From: Candidatus Peribacter sp. UBA6535
GTDB taxonomy: Bacteria; Patescibacteriota; Gracilibacteria; Peribacterales; Peribacteraceae
Assembly (NCBI GenBank): GCA_002436205.1
Contig: DJKT01000033.1
Coordinates: 1 to 11,331 of the forward strand
Length of the DNA stretch: 11,331 bases
Direction: 5' to 3'
Part shown: one piece after another, positions 6,639 to 11,331 of the stretch
How the letters are laid out: each line of letters starts with the position of its first letter
How positions within the stretch are numbered: position 1 is the stretch's first letter
Notes under the pieces: model-generated
Seen by the model: only the letters and a program-made list of their open reading frames with translations
What the model was told of the DNA's origin: nothing
Databases searched by the model: none
Program-made: the position numbers and the translations under genes

Positions 6639-7597
6639 TGGGATGCAACGGGCTCAGGACCTGTTTCTAAAGAAGAAAGAATGGTTTGCATGTCTTTGTA
6701 CCTCTGATTGGAGTTAAACAAGACGACAATATAGTCTTGAGCGGCGCCTTCAACGACTGACATCAAACACTGGCCTGCCCCCGTTGTTGTCCCTGTTTTT
6801 CCAGCCATTACAGGCCCTACTTCATGCAACAGTGCATGTGTGTGATAGAGTTGAATACTATCTCCTTCTCTACTGGCAATACGCCTTCCAGAACTTCCAA
6901 GACGACTACTGATTTCTTTATAGCGCATACTAAACATCGTAAGCCAGGCAATGTCCTGTGGTGTAGACCAGTGCGCAGGATGGTCGAGTCCCGCAGGATT
7001 GCGGAATGATGTTCCCGTCATCCCCAATCGCAGTGCTCTTTCGTTCATCTCATCAACAAATGCAGATACCGAACCACTATGGAACTGTGCGAGTGTCATT
7101 GCGGCATCATTCGCGGAATTGATCAAAAGGGCAGAAAGTAAATCTCCAATCGTAAAGTGTTTCCCCGGTGGGAGGTACGCTTTATTGCCTGTGACATCCA
7201 CTACACCTCTTGGAACAGTGACGATTTCGTCCAACTGATGGTTTTCTACAATAATAAGTGCCGTCATAAGCTTTGTCAGGCTCGCCATGGGGCGCTGAAT
7301 GCGTGCTTGCTTTGCAAAGAGTCGCTGACCGCTGAGCGCGTCGTAAACCACCACTCCAGACGCAGAAAGACTACCGGAAATCTCTATAGATTCACTCGAT
7401 GGAGCAATTTGCACTTGTTCCAACATGGCAATATCCGTGGATACGGAGTCTGCAGCAGGGAATAAGCCCAAAAGGAGCGCTGAAAGAAGCGATAAATACA
7501 TCTGTAACAGGATAGTCCTGATTCTATGGAAGTTGAAGTGATATATCTGATTTTGCTGAGTGTACAGAGGGGCTGGGTCAAGAAGTTTCGCTTGCAA
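6635..7597 (-). CDS. dacA: D-alanyl-D-alanine carboxypeptidase (peptidase S11, DacA-like)
   Basis: The three penicillin-binding motifs are in order: SLTK (Ser106, Lys109), SAN (161-163) and KTGT (267-270). This identifies a serine D,D-carboxypeptidase that trims the terminal D-Ala of peptidoglycan stem peptides outside the cell. The protein stops soon after the catalytic domain, so the C-terminal beta domain and amphipathic anchor of E. coli PBP5 are absent. The start is uncertain. TTG at 7597 gives 320 residues, lies 14 bases after the ftsQ stop, and puts an Arg-Ile-Arg ahead of the hydrophobic segment (about 28-48), as export signals prefer. ATG at 7501 would give 288 residues with an uncharged signal. 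That ATG has TATCCT (7514-7509) seven bases ahead, so an internal leaderless start cannot be excluded. The gene sits between ftsQ and the M23 peptidase gene in one operon. Confidence 0.88.
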   Translation of the reverse strand: MQAKLLDPAPLYTQQNQIYHFNFHRIRTILLQMYLSLLSALLLGLFPAADSVSTDIAMLEQVQIAPSSESIEISGSLSASGVVVYDALSGQRLFAKQARIQRPMASLTKLMTALIIVENHQLDEIVTVPRGVVDVTGNKAYLPPGKHFTIGDLLSALLINSANDAAMTLAQFHSGSVSAFVDEMNERALRLGMTGTSFRNPAGLDHPAHWSTPQDIAWLTMFSMRYKEISSRLGSSGRRIASREGDSIQLYHTHALLHEVGPVMAGKTGTTTGAGQCLMSVVEGAAQDYIVVLFNSNQRYKDMQTILSSLETGPEPVASQ

Positions 7598-7611
7598 CGT
7601 CTATTACTTCG

Positions 7612-8520
7612 CTACTGATACATCACTCTGTCTGCAATACGTAGATCTATATAGTCACGTGCTGTTTCAAATCCTACTTCTTTCAAAAACGTTCTATAGC
7701 GTTCCATTTGCTCTTCGAGTGGATTGCGCAAATCAAACCAGAGCTCTTTACCATCTACAAGTAAATGAAACTCCTGTGCACGTAAGTACACGGTTCTCTG
7801 CGATACCTCCTGTCCAAACTGCCGAAGTAGAGTCAATTCCGCCGCATTCATTCGCTCTAAAAATGTTGGCTGAATAAGTAGTACCCCCGGGTCTGGGCGC
7901 ACACCCCAGTCCACAATGGAAAACTGTGGCAGTGTTTCTGTATCGCGCGCTGCAGTTGTTGCAACGTATATGCCCTGTTTTGTCAGAAAATCGATAGTAG
8001 TACCCGTACCCGTACCTCCTGTGCTATCTGGGTCTTCTATGCTCAATTTCGCTACAAGCGGATGTAGCGCTATACGCACATGCAATATTCCGGGATATGT
8101 TTTTCCGATACTAATTTCATCGATGTCCGGGATGCTTTCGTGTAGAAGTTGCGCAATCTCAAACGAAGAAAGAAAGAACAAATGTCTGCCAAAAATGGGT
8201 GTTAGTGATTCTTGTACTTCTTCTATGTCCAAACGTGGACTGAGTCTGCTTACTTTTATTTCTCGGACTTCAATAGCAGGGGAAAACAGTAAAAATCCAA
8301 ATGCAACCAGTCCGATGATAATAAGACCTATCAAAGTCCAACGGACAATACTCGCACGGAACCCTTCCCAGGCGGCTTCAAATCTGCGTTGTACTCTGCG
8401 CCATTTTTCCTTTCTGCGCTGCTTTTTTCTCCCCATACGGCGTTTAACATACTTCGCAGTATCTGGAGAAATGCGTCTCGCATATTTTTTGGGAAGCCGA
8501 CGGGATTTTTTGATGGGCAC
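7612..8520 (-). CDS. ftsQ: FtsQ/DivIB-like cell division protein
   Basis: The 302-residue protein has a very basic cytoplasmic N-terminus (1-57, dense in Arg and Lys) and a single membrane segment (about 58-80). A POTRA-like domain begins directly after it (about 83-155, opening IEVREIKVSRL and closing with a GILHVRI strand). A beta-rich FtsQ domain extends to the end. The C-terminus YIDLRIADRV closely follows the typical FtsQ ending YIDLR..DRV. FtsQ/DivIB links FtsB/FtsL to septal peptidoglycan synthesis at the divisome. A Gly-Thr repeat (about 168-174) replaces the usual short loop between domains. The GTG start adjoins a -10 box, indicating a leaderless message. It is the first gene of an envelope operon with dacA and the M23 peptidase, and not in the usual mur-ftsQ-ftsA-ftsZ setting as far as the window shows. 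Confidence 0.82.
   Translation of the reverse strand: MPIKKSRRLPKKYARRISPDTAKYVKRRMGRKKQRRKEKWRRVQRRFEAAWEGFRASIVRWTLIGLIIIGLVAFGFLLFSPAIEVREIKVSRLSPRLDIEEVQESLTPIFGRHLFFLSSFEIAQLLHESIPDIDEISIGKTYPGILHVRIALHPLVAKLSIEDPDSTGGTGTGTTIDFLTKQGIYVATTAARDTETLPQFSIVDWGVRPDPGVLLIQPTFLERMNAAELTLLRQFGQEVSQRTVYLRAQEFHLLVDGKELWFDLRNPLEEQMERYRTFLKEVGFETARDYIDLRIADRVMYQ
8000..8016. repeat. Six-base tandem repeat within ftsQ
   Basis: GTACCC occurs twice and then as GTACC in direct succession; on the coding strand this encodes the Gly-Thr run at about residues 168-174. The unit is a multiple of three, so gain or loss of a unit would keep the frame. Confidence 0.6.
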
Positions 8521-8555
8521 CGTACTATCTTAAGTGTTGGACGTCTTTCCCACAA
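8518..8555 (-). promoter_or_regulatory. Promoter of the ftsQ-dacA-M23 operon
   Basis: On the minus strand TAAGAT (8532-8527, 4/6 to consensus) stands six bases before the GTG at 8520. TTGTGG (8555-8550) lies 17 bases further up as a weak -35. The box-to-start distance equals that at 143-155 and 2120-2132, so the transcript probably starts on the start codon. It overlaps the divergent glycosyltransferase promoter. Confidence 0.5.
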
Positions 8556-8573
8556 ACCAGCACAATAGACCCG
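8537..8573 (+). promoter_or_regulatory. Promoter of the GT4 glycosyltransferase gene
   Basis: TTGGAC (8537-8542), an 18-base spacer, CACAAT (8561-8566, 4/6 to TATAAT), then six bases to GTG at 8573. The spacing predicts a leaderless transcript from that GTG and supports it as the true start. A second box, TACTAT at 8523-8528, precedes the upstream in-frame GTG at 8534 by five bases and could drive a longer form. Confidence 0.5.
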
Positions 8574-9652
8574 TGAACCTTGCTATCATTGCCGACTGGC
8601 TCCCTGTGTACGCAGGTGCGGAACACGTTATTGCACAAATGCACGGTCTCTGGCCGGATGCACCTATTTTTACGACTGTCGCAAACATGTCCGGTATCGG
8701 TCCGTTAAATGATGCAGAGATTCATACAACACCACTCCAGAAGTGGTATCGCCTCACTGGGAATCATCAGTGGATGCTTCCATGGATGCCACGAGCAATA
8801 GAGTCGATTGATCTTCGAGGATATGACGTGGTTTTGAGCTCTTCCCATGCAATCGGAAAAGGAATTGTGCCACCCAGTACTGCGAGGCATATCTGTTACT
8901 GTCACACACCTATGCGCTACGCGTGGGAGATGGAAGATGAGTATCTTGATGACTTTAAAGTGCCGAACTGTTTACGTAGAACCATCAAACAAAAGTTAAA
9001 ACAAATTCGTAAGTGGGACCTCACTTCTGCCGCGCGCGTTGATCAATTTATCGCGAACTCTACGACGGTGCAGGAGCGCATCAAAAGAACATACAATCGT
9101 GAAGCAATAGTAATTCATCCTCCTGTGAGTGAACGTTTCTTTCAATCTCCAATTACGGATCTCTCATCAAGAGACTACTATCTCACCGTCGGCCGCCAAG
9201 TCCCCTACAAGCGTACTGATTTATTGATCGAGGCTGCAAACAAAATGAGCATTCCCCTGAAAGTTGCAGGTTCTGGAAAAGATTTTGACCGCTTAAAGGC
9301 TATGGCAGGGCCAACTGTCGAGATGCTGGGATTCGTCCCAGATGAGAAACTTCCTGAGTTATATTCAAACGCCAAGGCGTTCCTCTTTGCCCCGTTTGAA
9401 GATGCCGGAGTCGTACCACTCGAAGCGCAAGCGTGTGGAACACCAGTAGTCGCCTTTGGAAAAGGAGGAGTTCTTGATACTGTAGTGGACTCCGAAACCG
9501 GTGTGTATTTTTCAGAGCAATCCAAAGAGTCTGTAATTGATGCAATCCAGCGATTTGAGGGGATGAATTTTGATGTAAGCAAGATTCGAGAGCATGCGAA
9601 AAGATTCTCTGCTAAGCGGTTTCAGGAGAAGATGATAGAGGTTATTTCTTAA
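8573..9652 (+). CDS. GT4 (GT-B fold) glycosyltransferase
   Basis: From GTG at 8573 the product is 359 residues and starts MNLAIIADWLPVYAGAEHV, the usual opening of GT4 enzymes with an N-terminal strand and a glycine loop. CYCHTPMRYAWE (108-119) resembles the acceptor-side motif of WbaZ/mannosyltransferase-type GT4 enzymes. GRQVPYKR (207-214) supplies the Arg208/Lys213 pair that contacts donor phosphates. EDAGVVPLE (276-284) is the E-x7-E donor-binding motif. It is likely cytoplasmic and adds a sugar, possibly mannose, from a nucleotide-sugar to a lipid-linked glycan; the sugar is inferred from motif style only. An in-frame GTG at 8534 would add 13 residues without family support. The gene diverges from ftsQ and converges on the arginase-like gene, sharing a four-base stop overlap. 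Confidence 0.85.
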   Translation: MNLAIIADWLPVYAGAEHVIAQMHGLWPDAPIFTTVANMSGIGPLNDAEIHTTPLQKWYRLTGNHQWMLPWMPRAIESIDLRGYDVVLSSSHAIGKGIVPPSTARHICYCHTPMRYAWEMEDEYLDDFKVPNCLRRTIKQKLKQIRKWDLTSAARVDQFIANSTTVQERIKRTYNREAIVIHPPVSERFFQSPITDLSSRDYYLTVGRQVPYKRTDLLIEAANKMSIPLKVAGSGKDFDRLKAMAGPTVEMLGFVPDEKLPELYSNAKAFLFAPFEDAGVVPLEAQACGTPVVAFGKGGVLDTVVDSETGVYFSEQSKESVIDAIQRFEGMNFDVSKIREHAKRFSAKRFQEKMIEVIS

Positions 9653-9658
9653 GAAATA
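9643..9658. repeat. Perfect 16 bp palindrome over two convergent stop codons
   Basis: TATTTCTTAAGAAATA is its own reverse complement. Its central TTAA holds the TAA of the plus-strand glycosyltransferase (9650-9652) and the TAA of the minus-strand arginase-like gene (9651-9649). As a result both proteins end in Ile-Ser. There is no GC stem or T-tract of normal terminator length. Confidence 0.75.
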
Positions 9659-11277
9659 CTCCCTTCATTTCGTAATGAGTCCTCTATTTCTTCCCGATCC
9701 TCATCACTCAATTTTTTGATGAATCTCGAATGATCGCGTAGGAATTGACTATGTGTATCTGCATCTATTCCTTCTTTGAGTTGTGTCCAAAGCTGATTGC
9801 GTACAGATTGATCCTTTGTTGAAAGATCTAAAGCATACATTGTTGAATGTAATCTATTGAGCGCGTGATCTGATCCATGATCATTAAATTGTTTTATGGC
9901 AAAATTTAATGAAGAATCTTCCTCTGCCATAGCTTCAGCTACATTTTCAAACCCGTTTTCCATCATCTTTCCGGTATTGGCAGTCCAACCTGTACTTGGG
10001 CTTACCCATGTAAATGGGTTTTTTGATGAGATGCCAGTAAATGCCCAGGCTCGATCATTACTACGAGGATCAGCTTTTGCCTTAGCAGCAATTGGATCAA
10101 CAATCTTCTTCGTTGGTGTTGTCTTTCCAGCAATACCAAAGAAGCCAAGTACTGCACTCGCCGCAACTGTCCCAACCACCCCCATTTTGAGTGCTTCTTG
10201 GTAGAGTCTCGTTGACCGAATTTTTTCAAAGACGGTTTGCTGAGGCCTACCTCCAAGTAGGGTTACAATTTGATTACACACAAACTTGGCTGTGCGCTGA
10301 TTCTTATCTCTACCAGGAGTGTATTCTGCTATTTCGATAACGGTAACTGGGGTCTCGCTTGCTTTACTGTTACTGAGCTCTTTGGAAAGTGTAGTCATTT
10401 CACTATCGGTTACTCCGTTCTTGTTGACCATTCCAGTTGCATGCTTATGCAAACCATCAATATCTAAGCTGACAAGAAGTTCCTTGACTTGTGGTTTTTC
10501 CCGAACGCTATTGATGCGATCCACGACTGCGCCAAGGCCTCGTATGTTTATTGCATCTCTCGTAAATTGGCGGACACCAGCAATACTCGCTAGCTCTGCT
10601 TCGTCATTTTCCGGAGCAATATCCAAATCATTCACACCAACCGTCATTCCGTTTTCTGGAAGAAGGTCAGTATCTTTTCTATGAATATGCGCCAATGAAT
10701 CATCATCCTGCAACTGTCCAAAGTTTGCAGCTTCCACCATACCATGTGGCCTTTTAGAAGGGCTCTTCTCTCTATTTTGCAAATCTCCATGTGCATCAAT
10801 AGTAAACTTTCCTCCTTCTGCATCTGCACCGTACTGGTCTTTGATAGCACCGACAAATCCCGGAACGCTTCCAAGAGAAACTGAGTGGTCTCCTCCAAGG
10901 ACAATAACACGTCGTCCAAGCTTTCTCTGCCTCTCTACTTCTGCAGCTAGATCACTTGCTATGCGAATATTTCCCTGTTCATTCAGCACACCTCCCTCTG
11001 GAATCTCTGCAGGATCGCTAGGATCTGCTGCAACATCAATTTCTATAATCTCCTCGACTGAGGCTCCAACATCTCGTTTAATGGCCTTCACAAGCCCTGC
11101 CCTTAGGAGTGCATCCGGTGCAGATCCTACTTCGTTCTTTTTGCGTCCTGCACCGAGATTTGTACCTACTTTTATAATAACAACCTCTCCTTCATAGGGA
11201 TGCGCTTTCTCGCGATCAAGATCCACCTTATTTTCATTTTGATCAGCCGTTATTGGTACATCCTGTTCTTCGGGCAT
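9649..11277 (-). CDS. Ureohydrolase (arginase/agmatinase family) with a membrane-segment C-terminal extension
   Basis: The 542-residue protein has an arginase-family domain at about 28-345. The metal-binding set is complete: GGDHS (His131), DAHGD (Asp161, His163, Asp165) and SLDIDG (Asp272, Asp274). HG (178-179), NDLD (216-219) and Glu318 in EIAEYTP match substrate-site positions of arginase. Differences are His277 in place of the Asp of the usual DGLDP, and Gln167 where arginase has a substrate-binding Asn. It probably hydrolyses a guanidino compound to urea, but arginine, agmatine or formiminoglutamate cannot be separated by eye. Ordinary family members are about 300 residues. Here a further 190 follow: a hydrophobic segment (about 364-384, MGVVGTVAASAVLGFFGIAG), an Ala/Lys-rich stretch, and a Trp-containing mostly helical domain that I do not recognise. 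An acidic N-terminal tail of about 28 residues precedes the domain. ATG is set by the nearby promoter. Confidence 0.75.
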   Translation of the reverse strand: MPEEQDVPITADQNENKVDLDREKAHPYEGEVVIIKVGTNLGAGRKKNEVGSAPDALLRAGLVKAIKRDVGASVEEIIEIDVAADPSDPAEIPEGGVLNEQGNIRIASDLAAEVERQRKLGRRVIVLGGDHSVSLGSVPGFVGAIKDQYGADAEGGKFTIDAHGDLQNREKSPSKRPHGMVEAANFGQLQDDDSLAHIHRKDTDLLPENGMTVGVNDLDIAPENDEAELASIAGVRQFTRDAINIRGLGAVVDRINSVREKPQVKELLVSLDIDGLHKHATGMVNKNGVTDSEMTTLSKELSNSKASETPVTVIEIAEYTPGRDKNQRTAKFVCNQIVTLLGGRPQQTVFEKIRSTRLYQEALKMGVVGTVAASAVLGFFGIAGKTTPTKKIVDPIAAKAKADPRSNDRAWAFTGISSKNPFTWVSPSTGWTANTGKMMENGFENVAEAMAEEDSSLNFAIKQFNDHGSDHALNRLHSTMYALDLSTKDQSVRNQLWTQLKEGIDADTHSQFLRDHSRFIKKLSDEDREEIEDSLRNEGSIS

Positions 11278-11285
11278 AGAGGTAT

Positions 11286-11314
11286 ATTATAGCACATTTT
11301 TACTGTATTTTCCA
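11286..11314 (-). promoter_or_regulatory. Strong promoter of the arginase-like gene
   Basis: On the minus strand TGCTATAAT is a perfect extended -10 (TATAAT at 11291-11286). TGGAAA (11314-11309, 4/6 to TTGACA) lies at the optimal 17-base spacing. The ATG begins eight bases after the box, so the message has a leader of about zero to two bases. This is the best consensus promoter in the window. Confidence 0.7.
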
Positions 11315-11331
11315 GATTACACACACCATTC

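Noticed and set aside
7916..8533. 205-codon plus-strand open frame opposite ftsQ
   Set aside because: It is fully antisense to a gene with clear FtsQ architecture, is low in complexity (Ser/Arg/Ile-rich) and has no recognisable motif; a shadow frame.
8534..8572. Earlier GTG start for the GT4 glycosyltransferase
   Set aside because: The 13 added residues lack family support, whereas GTG at 8573 opens directly with the conserved GT4 N-terminal strand and has a well-spaced promoter. A TACTAT box before 8534 keeps the option alive.
1..11331. CRISPR array, insertion sequence, tRNA or phage genes
   Set aside because: No regularly spaced direct repeats, transposase or integrase motifs, tRNA cloverleaf or phage structural genes were seen on either strand.
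1..11331. UGA-recoded genetic code (Gracilibacteria type)
   Set aside because: TGA ends paralogue 1 and the carboxypeptidase at positions that agree with their family or neighbours' ends, and the latter forms an ATGA overlap typical of a real stop.

Overview
This 11.3 kb window is bacterial chromosome. It uses ordinary stop codons: TGA ends the first membrane protein and the D,D-carboxypeptidase, so it is not a UGA-recoded lineage such as Gracilibacteria/Absconditabacteria. I see no phage, insertion sequence, CRISPR array, tRNA or rRNA. The compact layout fits a Patescibacteria (CPR) lineage: GTG starts placed directly behind -10 boxes, almost no Shine-Dalgarno sites, and convergent genes touching or overlapping at their stops. 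A Peregrinibacteria/Peribacteria-like origin is possible, but this is inference from style and not proof.

Layout. Positions 1-154 hold a probable minus-strand gene start running off the left edge, a GC-rich hairpin and a promoter. From 155 to 5590, three tandem plus-strand paralogues (586, 572 and 576 aa) encode polytopic membrane proteins with the N-terminal signature of YfhO-like GT-C glycosyltransferases. They share a distinctive cysteine-containing C-terminal extracytoplasmic domain. The first two carry a near-identical promoter and first 22 codons; the third follows 9 bp behind the second. The 216 bp gap between the first two holds several inverted repeats.

From 8520 down to 5592, a minus-strand operon encodes envelope functions: an FtsQ/DivIB-like division protein, a penicillin-binding S11 D-Ala-D-Ala carboxypeptidase, and a LysM-LysM-M23 endopeptidase of NlpD/EnvC type. 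The last two overlap by four bases. A 52 bp divergent promoter region separates ftsQ from a plus-strand GT4 glycosyltransferase (8573-9652). That gene converges on a minus-strand ureohydrolase (arginase/agmatinase family) with an unusual C-terminal extension containing one hydrophobic segment. Their two TAA stops overlap in TTAA at the centre of a perfect 16 bp palindrome.

The theme is cell-envelope construction: peptidoglycan trimming and division on one strand, and surface-glycan glycosyltransferases (three GT-C-like, one GT4) on the other. The points most worth a second look are the three-gene GT-C-like array with its conserved Cys domain, the leaderless-transcript architecture, and the arginase fusion. 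I did not find a clear new defence or mobile system.
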